Positions 51,900-61,526 of a stretch of 64,000 nt of DNA are shown in pieces. The translations under genes and the position numbers were made by a program. The notes under the pieces were generated by a model. It was not told the DNA's origin. It worked only from the letters and a program-made list of their open reading frames with translations, and did not search any database. The stretch lies in assembly GCF_011753055.1 (NCBI RefSeq), contig NZ_VWWJ01000002.1, forward strand, positions 434,001-498,000, read 5' to 3'. Numbering within the stretch: the first letter of the stretch is position 1; every line of letters begins with the position of its first letter. This DNA comes from Burkholderia sp. Ax-1719 (GTDB lineage Bacteria; Pseudomonadota; Gammaproteobacteria; Burkholderiales; Burkholderiaceae).

Positions 51900-53213
51900 T
51901 CAGTGCGCAACTTCGGGCGCGACGGCGCGGCGCGCCATGCCCCAGTAGAACAGCGCGGCGCAGCCCGCGATTGCGCCGCCGATCACGAAGGCAAGCGTGT
52001 ACGAGCCAGTGCGATCGACGATGAAGCCCGCAACAACCGGTGAGAATGCTCCGCCAAAATAGCCGCCAAAATTCTGGATCGCACTGACCGATGCGATCAT
52101 CGAGCGCGGTGCGATATCGCCCGCAAGCGCCCACGCGTTGCCGATGGTTGCCGCAATGCAGGCAAGGCCTAGCGTCATCAGCGTAATCGTCGCACCGATC
52201 GTATGCACGAAGGGAAGCGCGATGGCGCAGAGCGCCGCGCCCAGCGAGCAGATCACGATCAACACGCGCTTGGCGACCATCGGCGAGGCGACGCCGCGAT
52301 CCACCAGTTTCGCGGCGATAAAGCCCGCGAGGATCTCGCCCGCCGCGCCGCCGAACCACGGAATGCTCGCGTAGAACCCGAGTTGCACGAGCGAGATATG
52401 AAAGCGGTCAATCAGATAAAGCGGCAGAAACACGAGGAAAAGATTCCATAGCCAGATCGCGCAGAAATAGCCGAGTATCATGCCCCACACGCTTTGCGAG
52501 GCAAACAGCGCACGCCATTTGATTGGCGCGTTTGCTAGCGAGTGTTCGCGCCCGCCGCCGCCCGCTTCGATATAGGCGAATTCCTCGCGTGACAGACGCT
52601 GGCTTTGCGCGGGATTGCGATAGAGCAGCAGAAACAGCGCGGCAAATACGATGCCGAGCAGGCCCGTCACATGAAAGAGCGAGCGCCAGCCGAATGAGAT
52701 CATCAGCGCCACCAGCACGGCAGGCGCGAGCGCAGGGCCCCATTTCGACGACGAATCCCAGATGCCGGTGGCAAAGCCGCGCTCCTTGGCGGGAAACCAT
52801 GCGGCGGTGATTTTGGCCGAGGTGGGCCAGCACGGCGCTTCGCCCACGGCCAGCAACACGCGCATGACCACCAGCCCCGCGACCGAGCCGACTACGCCAG
52901 TGAGGAGTGTGGCCACGCTCCACCAGATCATGCCGATCGCGTAGACACGTTTCGCACCAAAGCGGTCGATGATCCAGCCGGCAGGCAATTGCATGACCGC
53001 GTAAGTCCACGAAAACACCGTGCCGAGCAAACCGATCTGCGTGCGCGTGAGGCCAAGATCGTGAATCATGCCGGGCGCGGCAATCGCCAGATTCGCACGG
53101 TCCAGATAGTTGATGATGCCGCCGATCAACAGCCACGTCAGCACATGCCAGCGGAAGTTGGCGCGTGTAGTGGTGGGGGCAGCGGCAGCGTTCGCAACAA
53201 GCTTGTCGTCCAT
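51900..53213 (-). CDS. MFS transporter, ACS family
   Basis: The 437-residue protein has 12 helices: WLLIGGIINYLDRANLAIAA in TM1 and LPAGWIIDRFGAKRVYAIGM (motif A) and ERGFATGIWDSSSKWGP in the family-typical loop. AGGAGACGAG precedes the ATG at 53213. It is probably co-transcribed with the FAD oxidase 101 bp downstream, and is likely to import that enzyme's substrate. Divergent from an aldo/keto reductase. Confidence 0.92.
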   Translation of the reverse strand: MDDKLVANAAAAPTTTRANFRWHVLTWLLIGGIINYLDRANLAIAAPGMIHDLGLTRTQIGLLGTVFSWTYAVMQLPAGWIIDRFGAKRVYAIGMIWWSVATLLTGVVGSVAGLVVMRVLLAVGEAPCWPTSAKITAAWFPAKERGFATGIWDSSSKWGPALAPAVLVALMISFGWRSLFHVTGLLGIVFAALFLLLYRNPAQSQRLSREEFAYIEAGGGGREHSLANAPIKWRALFASQSVWGMILGYFCAIWLWNLFLVFLPLYLIDRFHISLVQLGFYASIPWFGGAAGEILAGFIAAKLVDRGVASPMVAKRVLIVICSLGAALCAIALPFVHTIGATITLMTLGLACIAATIGNAWALAGDIAPRSMIASVSAIQNFGGYFGGAFSPVVAGFIVDRTGSYTLAFVIGGAIAGCAALFYWGMARRAVAPEVAH

Positions 53214-53526
53214 CTCGTCTCCTGGTTCTTTGTGTATTCGCCCAGAGTGTGGGAAATGCATGCTTACGACGGTTTCCTGCGTTCGCTCCATTCTGCGCCT
53301 TTGTTGTCGAGGCGAAAAGCAGGGTGGTAAATCTCGTTGTGAGGGAGAGGGATTTCGTAACGGGAGACCAAAATATAAACAGGATGACGAATTAAATTAG
53401 ACGAAAGTATTAATGAGGTTGATTCATGAAAGCATGCCGATCCAGCGCCTTTATCCCGTGCCGTATCTGGTTTCTAATGCGATCTGGACGTCGCAACGAC
53501 GCGCAGTCATTCTGGAGTTAGAGCAG

Positions 53527-54537
53527 ATGGAATATCGCAATCTGGGCCGCAGCGGCCTGAAAGTCTCGCCCTTGTGCCTCGGCGCCATGATGTTCGGCGG
53601 CGAAACTGACGAGGCCACCTCGAAGCGCATCATCGATAAGGCCTTCGAGCAAGGCGTGAATTTCATCGACACCGCTGATGTCTATCATGCTGGCCGTTCA
53701 GAGGAAATCGTGGGCCGCGCCATCGCCGCGCACCGCGACGACTGGGTCGTGGCGACCAAGTTCGGCTACCCCGCGGGTCCCGCGCAAGGCCCAAACCGCC
53801 AGGGGCAATCGCGTAAATGGATTTTCCAGAGCGTCGAAGAAAGTCTCAAGCGATTGGGCACCGACTATATCGACGTGCTTTATTTTCATCGCGCGCTGCC
53901 CGATTTGCCGCTGGAGGAGAGCGTGCGCGCCGTGGGCGATCTGATCCGCCAGGGCAAGGTCCGCTATTTCGGGCTATCGAATTTCCGTGGCTGGCGCATT
54001 GCCGAAGTCGCCCGCATTGCCGATCAACTGGGCATCGACCGCCCGGTTGCAAGCGAGCCGCTCTACAACATCGTGGATCGCAGCGCCGAAGTCGAGCAAC
54101 TACCCGCCGCCGCGCACTATGGGCTGGGCGTCGTGCCATATAGCCCGCTGGCTCGCGGCGTGCTCACCGGCAAATACACGCCCGATGCGCCGCCGCCCGC
54201 CGATAGCCGTGCGGGACGGGGTGACCGCCGTATCCAGCAAACCGAGTGGCGCACCGAGTCGCTGCATATCGCGCAACGCATTGCCGACCATGCCACGCAA
54301 CGCGGCACGAACGCGATTGCGTTCGCGCTGGCGTGGGTGCTCAACAATCGCATCGTGAGTTCGACGATCGCCGGGCCGCGCACCGAGGCGCATTGGGACA
54401 GCTATATGCAGGCGCTCGACCTGAAGTTGAATGCGGACGACGAGCGCTTTATCGACAGCCTCGTGCCGCCCGGTCACGCATCGACGCCGGGTTATACGGA
54501 TCCGAACTACCCGGTCGAAGGACGCGTGGCTTTCTGA
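53527..54537 (+). CDS. Aldo/keto reductase
   Basis: The 336-residue TIM-barrel NADPH oxidoreductase (YajO/Tas-like group) has the full catalytic tetrad: Asp48, Tyr53 (FIDTADVYH), Lys78 (VATKFGY) and His121 (YFHRAL). It reduces aldehydes or ketones. GGAG lies 9 bp before the ATG at 53527; the frame to 53413 would add an unsupported leader. The 313-bp divergent region to the MFS gene has no obvious operator. Convergent with a LysR gene 7 bp away, which may or may not regulate it. Confidence 0.93.
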   Translation: MEYRNLGRSGLKVSPLCLGAMMFGGETDEATSKRIIDKAFEQGVNFIDTADVYHAGRSEEIVGRAIAAHRDDWVVATKFGYPAGPAQGPNRQGQSRKWIFQSVEESLKRLGTDYIDVLYFHRALPDLPLEESVRAVGDLIRQGKVRYFGLSNFRGWRIAEVARIADQLGIDRPVASEPLYNIVDRSAEVEQLPAAAHYGLGVVPYSPLARGVLTGKYTPDAPPPADSRAGRGDRRIQQTEWRTESLHIAQRIADHATQRGTNAIAFALAWVLNNRIVSSTIAGPRTEAHWDSYMQALDLKLNADDERFIDSLVPPGHASTPGYTDPNYPVEGRVAF

Positions 54538-54544
54538 TCCCGCC

Positions 54545-55444
54545 TCAAACCTTCCCGCGATAACGCAACGCATCGATCACCAGCCCGAGCGCGCGCGACG
54601 ATTGTCGGCGGCTCGGGTAATACGCGTGATAGCCGGGAAACAGCGGGCACCAGTCCTTGAGCACGCTTTTCAGTTCGCCCGCGCGGATATAAGGCAGTGC
54701 AACGTCTTCGGGCATGAAAGCCAGGCCGAAGCCGCCCAGCGCGGCGTTGAGCATCTGCGGGACGGTATTGAAGATAAGCTGACCGTCCACGCGTACCTGC
54801 AGATCGTGATCATCCTTCTTCAGTTCCCACGCATAGAGACCGCCCGCGCTAGTCAGACGCAGCGAAATGCAGTCGTGCTGAAGCAGATCCTGCGGCGATT
54901 TCGGCGCTTTCTTTTTCGTGAGGTACGCGGGCGAGGCGACGATTGCCATCTTCAGATCGGGCGCGATGCGTACGGCGATCATGTCTTTCGCGACCTGATC
55001 GCCGGTACGCACACCAATATCGAAGCGGTCGGCCACAATATCGCGCAGCCCGTAATCCACGCTGATTTCCACCTTGATATCCGGATACGCGGGCAGAAAA
55101 TCCTTGAGCTTCGGCCAGATCACCGTATCGACGGTATGGTCGGTGGCCGTGATGCGGATCGTGCCCGCGGGCTTGTCGCGTAGATCGGCGAGCGCCGCGA
55201 GTTCGGTGTCGATCTGCTCGAAGCGCGGCGCAATCGCCTGAAACAGGCGCTCGCCCGCTTCCGTGGTGGAGACGCTGCGCGTGGTGCGTGTCAGCAGGCG
55301 CAGTCCGAGACGCGTTTCCAGCGCGCGTATCGTGTGACTGAGCGCCGATTGCGACACGCCCAGTTGCGCGGCCGCGCGCGTGAAACTGCGTTCGCGCGCG
55401 ACGGCGAGAAAGGCCAGCAGGTCGTTGAAATTTTCGCGCGCCAT
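54545..55444 (-). CDS. LysR-family transcriptional regulator
   Basis: The 299-residue regulator has a helix-turn-helix SFTRAAAQLGVSQSALSHTI and the TRTTRSVSTTEAGERL motif of the CrgA/DmlR-like subgroup. The effector domain contains IRITATDHTVDTVIWPKLKD and FDIGVRTGD. The ATG at 55444 fits the family start; its ribosome site is weak. It is convergent with the aldo/keto reductase and tandem with the membrane-protein gene upstream, so its target is not evident. Confidence 0.92.
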   Translation of the reverse strand: MARENFNDLLAFLAVARERSFTRAAAQLGVSQSALSHTIRALETRLGLRLLTRTTRSVSTTEAGERLFQAIAPRFEQIDTELAALADLRDKPAGTIRITATDHTVDTVIWPKLKDFLPAYPDIKVEISVDYGLRDIVADRFDIGVRTGDQVAKDMIAVRIAPDLKMAIVASPAYLTKKKAPKSPQDLLQHDCISLRLTSAGGLYAWELKKDDHDLQVRVDGQLIFNTVPQMLNAALGGFGLAFMPEDVALPYIRAGELKSVLKDWCPLFPGYHAYYPSRRQSSRALGLVIDALRYRGKV

Positions 55445-55514
55445 GTGTAACCCGAATGCGTAGGAAGTGGCGCAAATCCTACCATCGGCGTGGCGCACAG
55501 GTATGGCGGCGAAT

Positions 55515-56528
55515 TCAGGCTGTTTCCGTCCCGTTGCTGAAGCCGATAATACCGCTGAGCCCCGGATAGCGTCGCTGCCATGCGAGCGCCAGCACGCCGC
55601 AACCGCCAAAAACGATCCCGAGGCTGCCCGCGATCAGCAGCCACGCTGGCAGCGTATCGGCGAAGCGGTAGATAAACGCGAACATGGCGATGCAGCAGGC
55701 GATGACGAGCGCGTATTCGATGCGGCGCGGGCTATTCATCGGCTCGAAGGTCTCGGGATTGACGCCCGCATCGACGAATACCTCCGGGTCGAAACGTAGG
55801 CCCGGGCGGCGCGCGAGACCGGCGAGAATGGCGGTGACGACTTCGGCGCGATTGTGAAAGCGCAGGCAAAGCACGTCATTGCCGGCCAGGCCCAGACGCA
55901 GGCTGGTCTGCTTGATCTCACCGGAAGGCCGGCGTTGCCAGAGCAGCAGGTTCTTGACGATGGCCTGCCGCGAGACGAAGTCGGTGGAAACGTCGTAACG
56001 CTCGCGCGGGTTGACGACGATATCCTGCCAGTCCACGCGCGTTTCCACGGCCGTGCGCGCCGCACCGTGCTTGCGGCCAAATCCATAGCGAAAGCCCGTT
56101 TCGTCGACCACGAACCATGCGCCCGCATGGATCAGGGCGTCCACGGCGATTGCGCCAATCCAGACGAGCACGGCGTAAATCAACAGCATCAGCAGGCCCA
56201 GCACGGGGCCGATCTTCACGGTTTTGTCGATCGCCATTGCCCAGGCGAGGCTGACGCCGACGCCAGCGCACATCAGCAGCATCAGGACGCTGACGAGGCG
56301 CGTCGTGAACAGGTCCGGCACGCCTTCCACGTGCGTGGGTGCGCCAGCGAAACGTGCGGGTAAAGCGATGACGCGCGTGGGGGCTTCGGGTACGGGCGGC
56401 GGGACGATCTGGAGCGACACGGGGGCGGGTGTTTGCACCGCCCGCACGTGCTCCTGGTGACGACGTTGTTGTCTGGCAGACGCCATGGCTGGTAGGTTCT
56501 TGAATTCGAGTGCGGCAAATAATGCCAT
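55515..56528 (-). CDS. Membrane protein of unknown function
   Basis: The 337-residue protein has two predicted helices at about 78-128, a soluble region of about 130 residues with RVDWQDIVVNPRERYDVSTD, and two C-terminal helices (about 272-325). The N-terminal 60 residues are basic and Pro-rich, likely cytoplasmic. The middle looks like a PH-like/bacterial membrane-flanked domain, but I do not recognise it confidently. Starts at 56528 and 56486 are both possible; I chose the former, with GGGA 9 bp before. Confidence 0.62.
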   Translation of the reverse strand: MALFAALEFKNLPAMASARQQRRHQEHVRAVQTPAPVSLQIVPPPVPEAPTRVIALPARFAGAPTHVEGVPDLFTTRLVSVLMLLMCAGVGVSLAWAMAIDKTVKIGPVLGLLMLLIYAVLVWIGAIAVDALIHAGAWFVVDETGFRYGFGRKHGAARTAVETRVDWQDIVVNPRERYDVSTDFVSRQAIVKNLLLWQRRPSGEIKQTSLRLGLAGNDVLCLRFHNRAEVVTAILAGLARRPGLRFDPEVFVDAGVNPETFEPMNSPRRIEYALVIACCIAMFAFIYRFADTLPAWLLIAGSLGIVFGGCGVLALAWQRRYPGLSGIIGFSNGTETA

Positions 56529-56594
56529 CGTACGAATTCCCGAACAAGTTACGATGCAGTACGCATCAGCGCGCAATACGCTATATGCCTGGCA

Positions 56595-57284
56595 TTACTG
56601 ATGAATCGATTCATAGCGCACGATTAGCGCATCGAGATTCGCGCGCGCAAGCGGATCAAAAGAAGCGAATTCATCAGTATGAAACAAAGGTGTGTGCTCA
56701 CGCAGATGCTTGAGCGCCTGCAAACGCCCGGCGCGGAATACCTCAGCCGGATGGTCGGGGTCTTGCGCCGATTCCTGCGCGATGCCGCGATCGTAGTCGA
56801 TCAGACGTTCGAGCGGCGCCGCCAGGATGGCCAGATCGGCATCGAGAAATAGCAGGGCAGCGCGCTTTTGCGCGGGATCGCTTGCGCATTCGGGCGGCAG
56901 TTTATGCGCCTTGGTTGCGCGTATCCACTGCTCCGCCAATGCCAGATGCGATGCGTGCGCGTGCAACCAGGCGTTGGTGCAATGCACTTGCGTGGTGCGT
57001 AGCAGCCACGCAGCGCTATGTGCTTCGTTGTCCGCGTAAGCGGGGAGCGTGGTGGCGTACACGACGTCGTGACCCCACACGGCCAGTTCGATGGCGGGCC
57101 AGAGCGCTTCGTCACGAAACGGCGCGAGGTGCGCGAATAATTCGTGCAGGTGCGCCAGCGTGTGATAGAAGCGCTGCGGCTCGCTGTAGGCACCCTGGAT
57201 CAACGGCCAGACGGCGGGCGTGCCGAAACACGCGTCGCACGAAGCACGCAGCGAGGCAAGCGCGGATGGGGCGAGAGTCGTCAT
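56595..57284 (-). CDS. HD-domain metal-dependent phosphohydrolase-like protein
   Basis: The 229-residue protein belongs to the predicted HD-superfamily group often annotated as NMDA-receptor-related. Metal ligand candidates are His41 and His45 in RFYHTLAHLHELF, the His72-Asp73 pair in WGHDVVY, and Asp85 in YADNEAHSAAWLL, with LDADLAILAAPLE downstream. These fit a nucleotide or phosphate hydrolase, but no substrate is known for the group. It stands alone between a membrane protein and an SDR operon. Confidence 0.85.
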   Translation of the reverse strand: MTTLAPSALASLRASCDACFGTPAVWPLIQGAYSEPQRFYHTLAHLHELFAHLAPFRDEALWPAIELAVWGHDVVYATTLPAYADNEAHSAAWLLRTTQVHCTNAWLHAHASHLALAEQWIRATKAHKLPPECASDPAQKRAALLFLDADLAILAAPLERLIDYDRGIAQESAQDPDHPAEVFRAGRLQALKHLREHTPLFHTDEFASFDPLARANLDALIVRYESIHQ

Positions 57285-57312
57285 GCGCGCAGCCTACCAC
57301 TGAAGCCGGCGA

Positions 57313-58167
57313 TCAGGCCACGATTGCCGGATGCGCCTGCACTGGGCCGCCCAGTTGTTCGCGATGCGAAGGCGGCTGGCGACCGTCGATATCCGCGATG
57401 CCATACTCGCGCGCCAGTTCCGCGCCCACCAGCACGAGACCAGATTTCGTCGCGCGCTGCGGGTCGCGATAGAGCGCATCGACGAGCCGCCCTGTGAATT
57501 GCGGGCTTTCCGCCAGTTCGCTGAAACCCGCATATTGCTCGGGGTGCGCCGCAATCACGCGTGCCGTGCGCTCGGTCTGCAGCATGCCCATCCAGATCGA
57601 TACGGCCGCTACGCCGAAGGGCCGTAAATCCACCGCCATATCCTTGGCGAATTTGTCCACGCCTACTTTTTGCGCGCCGTACGCCGCGCCGTGCATATAG
57701 CAGCTCGCGCCAAACGACGACGTGAACGCAATCAGCCCGTCTCGCTGCGCCGCCATCATCCGCGCCGCATGCCAGCTAGCCACATACGCCGAGCGCAGCC
57801 CCACGTTGAGAATATCGACCATTTCCAGCGGCTTTTCCCAGAACGGCGCGGGGCGAATCAATTCGTCATGCAGGACCGTCGCATTGTTCACCAGCACGTC
57901 GATGCGTCCGGATTCGGCGCGGATACGCGCGAACACGGCTTCGACCTGGGCGTCGTCGGCATGATCGCAGGGCAGGGCGATACCGCGCCCGCCCAGACGA
58001 TCGATTTCCGCCGCAGTGGCGTGGATGGTGCCTGGCAGGGGCGCATCGCCTTCGTTTTGCGAGCGGCCCGTCACGTAGACGGTGGCGCCGCTTGCGCCGA
58101 GTGCGAGCGCGATGCCCTTGCCCGCGCCGCGCGAGGCGCCGGTGACGAGCGCGACATAATTGGCCAT
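57313..58167 (-). CDS. SDR-family oxidoreductase (DHRS1-like)
   Basis: The 284-residue SDR has TGASRGAGKGIA (9-20), NNATVLHDE (94-102) and the triad Ser150, Tyr163 and Lys167 (YGAQK). The NNAT box replaces NNAG, as in the DHRS1 group. AAGGAG lies 10 bp before the ATG at 58167; another ATG at 58191 overlaps the ribB stop. The last gene of the four-gene catabolic operon. Confidence 0.9.
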   Translation of the reverse strand: MANYVALVTGASRGAGKGIALALGASGATVYVTGRSQNEGDAPLPGTIHATAAEIDRLGGRGIALPCDHADDAQVEAVFARIRAESGRIDVLVNNATVLHDELIRPAPFWEKPLEMVDILNVGLRSAYVASWHAARMMAAQRDGLIAFTSSFGASCYMHGAAYGAQKVGVDKFAKDMAVDLRPFGVAAVSIWMGMLQTERTARVIAAHPEQYAGFSELAESPQFTGRLVDALYRDPQRATKSGLVLVGAELAREYGIADIDGRQPPSHREQLGGPVQAHPAIVA

Positions 58168-58187
58168 GCTGGCTTGCTCCTTGAAGT

Positions 58188-59372
58188 TCATGCTTCGATT
58201 AGCGGGCGCGCGCTGAACGTTGCGTAGGCAGCGGCCCGAATGGTCTCGACGGAGGCCGTGACGCTTTCTTCCGTCATATCGGCCATATCCGGCAGATCGC
58301 CGAGCGGAATAAACGCGCTGATCTCCAGTCCATGCCCCGACAACGCCGGCAATTTCAGCGGACTGGACAGTACATTCAGCCGACGCAGACCCAGATCGCG
58401 CAGGATCTGCGAGCCGATGCCGTAATGCCGCTTGCCGGCTGCCGATGCCGATGGCGCATCGCGCCGCTCATGAAAACCGCAATCGAGCAGCACCGCCACG
58501 CCTCGGCCACAGGCATCGATGCGCGCGAGCGCCGCGTGCAGGGTCTGGATGTGGGCATCGGCGTGCGCGTGCGGCTGTGCATCGAGCAAATCGAGCAACG
58601 ACGCGCGTTCCTGCATGCGTACGAGCGTGGGCACATCGGCTTCCGGCTGGCCGCGCACCAGCGCGAGATGCGCCGCGCCGTTCACGCGGTCGCGATACTG
58701 GATCGCCTCGAACGTTCCCCATGCGGTATCGATCGAGCGCGCCTGAACGCGCTCGACCAGCGATTCGCGTTCGCTGCGATAGCGGATCAGATCGGCGATA
58801 GTGCCGATCTTCAGGCCATGTTCCAGCGCGAAGCGTTTCAGCTCGGGCAGGCGCGCCATGGTGCCGTCGTCGTTCATCACCTCGCAGATCACGGCAGCGG
58901 GCGTCAGGCCTGCAAGCGCCGTGAGATCGCAGCCTGCCTCGGTATGGCCCGCTCGCACCAGCACGCCGCCGTCGCGCGCGACGATGGGGAAAACGTGGCC
59001 TGGCTGCACCAGATGTTCGGCGCGCACGCCTCGGGCGATAGCGGTGCGGATCGTGTGAGCGCGGTCGGCGGCGCTGATGCCGGTGGTCACGCCTTGCGCG
59101 GCTTCGATGCTGACCGTGAAGGCCGTGCCGTACTGCGTGCCGTTGCGGGCGCTCATCGGCGCGAGTTGCAGGTCCGCGGCGTGATCAGCGGTAAGCGTCA
59201 GGCAGATCAGGCCGCGTGCGTGTCGCGCCATGAAGTTGATCGCCTCGGGCGTGACGCAATCGGCGGCAATCACCAGATCGCCCTCGTTTTCGCGGTCTTC
59301 CTCGTCGACGAGGATCACCATGCGGCCCGCACGCAGCTCCGCAACGATGGTGGCGGTATCGGCCAGTTTCAT
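58188..59372 (-). CDS. ribB: 3,4-dihydroxy-2-butanone 4-phosphate synthase (RibB) fused to a degenerate GTP cyclohydrolase II domain
   Basis: The 394-residue protein's N-terminal 200 residues form an intact DHBP synthase: [18 protein letters not shown] (acid loop), [34 protein letters not shown] and [12 protein letters not shown]. This converts ribulose 5-phosphate to the riboflavin four-carbon unit. The C-terminal half still shows [20 protein letters not shown], but the zinc and catalytic block of RibA (CLTGDVFGSxRCDCG and EGRGIGL) is absent, so GTP cyclohydrolase activity is unlikely. Its start overlaps the enoyl-CoA hydratase stop (ATGA). Unusually it is embedded in a catabolic operon. Confidence 0.92.
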   Translation of the reverse strand: MKLADTATIVAELRAGRMVILVDEEDRENEGDLVIAADCVTPEAINFMARHARGLICLTLTADHAADLQLAPMSARNGTQYGTAFTVSIEAAQGVTTGISAADRAHTIRTAIARGVRAEHLVQPGHVFPIVARDGGVLVRAGHTEAGCDLTALAGLTPAAVICEVMNDDGTMARLPELKRFALEHGLKIGTIADLIRYRSERESLVERVQARSIDTAWGTFEAIQYRDRVNGAAHLALVRGQPEADVPTLVRMQERASLLDLLDAQPHAHADAHIQTLHAALARIDACGRGVAVLLDCGFHERRDAPSASAAGKRHYGIGSQILRDLGLRRLNVLSSPLKLPALSGHGLEISAFIPLGDLPDMADMTEESVTASVETIRAAAYATFSARPLIEA

Positions 59373-60202
59373 GGGTTGGGCTCCTCGATGGTGGCGCGCG
59401 CAACGAAATGCGGCGCGCGGCGTTCGACAAAAGCGCGGCTCCCTTCGCGGAAATCGGGCTGGGACGTACAGGCGAGAAAGCCGCGTTGCTCGGCGAGCAA
59501 TTGCGCATCGAGCGTGCGGCCCGGTGCATCGGCGATCAAGTGTTTGGTGGTCGTGAAGGCGGCTGGCGAAAGTGCGGCCAGGCGCTCAGCGCGCTCGCGC
59601 GTGGCGCTCGCCAGTTCGGCGGCGGGCACGACCCAGTTCACCAGACCGACGCGCAAGGCGTCGGCGGCGCTATGGTGCTCATCCAGATAGAGCCATTGCG
59701 CGGCCACGCGTGCGCCCAGCAGGCGCGGCAGGTTGAAGGTTGCGCCGCCGTCGGGCGATGCGCCAAGTTTGTTGTAGGCGGAGGTGAACGTGGCGTGATC
59801 GGCGGCAATTGCCACGTCGCACGCGGCGACCAGCGCGAGACCGAAGCCCGCCGCCGCGCCGTTGACGCTGGCCATCACCGGCTTGGGCGAGCGCGCGAGG
59901 GTTGCGACCGCAAGCTGCGCGTGGCGCACCAGCTTGCCGATGGCGCGCGTGCGGCGCGCTTCCGGCAGGTCGAGCGCGCTGCGCATGGCCTCCACGTCGC
60001 CGCCCGCCATGAAGGCGCGGCCCGCGCCGGTCAGCACGATGGCGCGCACGGTGCGGTCCTGCGTGAGGCGTTCCAGTTGCGCGCACAGCTCGACAGCCAT
60101 CGCGTTGTCGAGCGCGTTGAGCGCATCGGGGCGATTGAAGGTGAGCGTGGCCACGCCGTCGGCCCGGGTGAGAAGAATGGAGTCGCGAAGGGAGTCGGTC
60201 AT
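59369..60202 (-). CDS. Enoyl-CoA hydratase/isomerase family protein
   Basis: The 277-residue crotonase-fold protein has the oxyanion-hole motifs [13 protein letters not shown] and [17 protein letters not shown], with the CoA-binding [20 protein letters not shown]. The second catalytic Glu of true hydratases is missing and the SPDGG pattern resembles PaaG-type isomerases, so isomerisation or ring-related chemistry is possible. The ATG at 60202 is 7 bp after the esterase stop. Part of the four-gene operon with esterase, RibB and SDR. Confidence 0.9.
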   Translation of the reverse strand: MTDSLRDSILLTRADGVATLTFNRPDALNALDNAMAVELCAQLERLTQDRTVRAIVLTGAGRAFMAGGDVEAMRSALDLPEARRTRAIGKLVRHAQLAVATLARSPKPVMASVNGAAAGFGLALVAACDVAIAADHATFTSAYNKLGASPDGGATFNLPRLLGARVAAQWLYLDEHHSAADALRVGLVNWVVPAAELASATRERAERLAALSPAAFTTTKHLIADAPGRTLDAQLLAEQRGFLACTSQPDFREGSRAFVERRAPHFVARATIEEPNP

Positions 60203-60209
60203 GGCGCGA

Positions 60210-61157
60210 TCAGCGATGAAACGCGGCGCGCAGGGCGCGGGCGCTGAAGTCGAGCACGGCGTCGGCGGCGTCGAGCACGCCAAGGAAGCTGGCGAAACCG
60301 TGGATCTGGCCGGGCCAGCGCACCAGCGTTGCGGCCACGCCCGCCTGGGCGAGACGCGCGGCGTAGTGCTCGGCTTCGTCGCGCAGCGGGTCGCATTCGG
60401 CGCTTACGATGGTTGCGGACGCAACGTGGTCGAGACGCTCGGTGCCCAGCGGGCTGGCGAGCGGCGCGGCGCGGTCGGTACTGCCTTCGTCGGCGCCGAA
60501 ATATTGGTTCTTGAACCAGCGCATCAAGCCGGTATCGAGCAGATGGCCCTGGCCGTAGGTGTCGTACGAAGGATGCTCGTGGGCGCAATCGAGCACGGGA
60601 TAAAGCAGGAGCTGATGCGCGATGGCCACTTCGCTGCGCAATTGCTGCGCGCACACGGCGGCCAGATTGCCGCCTGCGCTGTCACCGGCCACGGCCAGTG
60701 CACCCGTGCGTGCGCCAAGGTGAGCGGCGTTGGCTACGGCCCAGCGCACGGCGGCCAGCGCGTCTTGCGCGGCTGCGGGGAAACGTGCCTCGGGTGCGAG
60801 CCGGTAGTCGATGGAAAGCACGAGCGTGCGGGCGCGTGCAGCGAGCGTGCGGCAGAGATTGGCGTGCGAGTCGATCCCGCAGGCCACGAAGCCGCCGCCG
60901 TGGAAGAACACGGTGAGCGGCAGCGCTTCGCCGCCGTGATTGATCGGACGATAGAGCCGGACGGCGAGCGGGCCAACATCGCCTGGCAGCGTCAGGTCAT
61001 CTTCGGCGGCGATGGCGTCGCCGGGGCCGAATGCGTTGGCCGCGCCGCCCGCTGCGAGCGCGGCGCGATAGCTGGCGGCGTCGAGCAGGGCGTAGTCAGG
61101 CGCGGGCGCGCCGGCCAGCGAGGCGATCAGCGCGGCGGCCTGGGGATCGAGCGCCAT
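60210..61157 (-). CDS. Alpha/beta hydrolase, hormone-sensitive-lipase family esterase
   Basis: The 315-residue HSL-family esterase has the oxyanion motif HGGGF (86-90), nucleophile Ser160 in GDSAGGN, Asp256 (AECDPLRDE) and His286 (GQIHGF). It hydrolyses short-chain or cyclic esters and lactones in the cytoplasm. It is the first gene of the operon running to 57313 and is divergent from the LuxR regulator at 61527, separated by 369 bp. Confidence 0.93.
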   Translation of the reverse strand: MALDPQAAALIASLAGAPAPDYALLDAASYRAALAAGGAANAFGPGDAIAAEDDLTLPGDVGPLAVRLYRPINHGGEALPLTVFFHGGGFVACGIDSHANLCRTLAARARTLVLSIDYRLAPEARFPAAAQDALAAVRWAVANAAHLGARTGALAVAGDSAGGNLAAVCAQQLRSEVAIAHQLLLYPVLDCAHEHPSYDTYGQGHLLDTGLMRWFKNQYFGADEGSTDRAAPLASPLGTERLDHVASATIVSAECDPLRDEAEHYAARLAQAGVAATLVRWPGQIHGFASFLGVLDAADAVLDFSARALRAAFHR

Positions 61158-61526
61158 GCGGGTTTCTCCTTGGTATTGAACGGGATAAGCGATAAAAACG
61201 CGTCAATCGAGGCTGAAACAGCGCCAGACGGCGTCATTGAGCGCATTGGAGCGTTTCGGCACGTCGGTGGCATCGTCCGATCAGACGAGGGGCAGGCGTG
61301 CTGAACGGCGTAATGTCTGGTAAGGGGCAAGGCGGGCGATTCGATGCGCGCATTCCCCCCACACAACGCGTCCAGCAATGAGGCGCGGGATACGTAGAAA
61401 ACTCAGGAGACGCGAGGCGATGCACCGGCCAGGGGAATCTCCCGATGCCGATCGCATGACAGCCCCGTAAAGTTGGCCGTCGCAAAAAGCGACGAGCAGG
61501 CGGCATGGAGGACGGAGACCGTGTTG
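61158..61526. other. Divergent intergenic region between the esterase operon and the LuxR gene
   Basis: This 369-base gap has no supported gene. A hairpin CGTCGC-AAAAA-GCGACG (61478-61494) lies 33 bp before the LuxR start and could affect its leader. Direct TTGAGCG/TTGGAGCG-like repeats around 61234-61252 are too short to call an operator. Confidence 0.4.
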
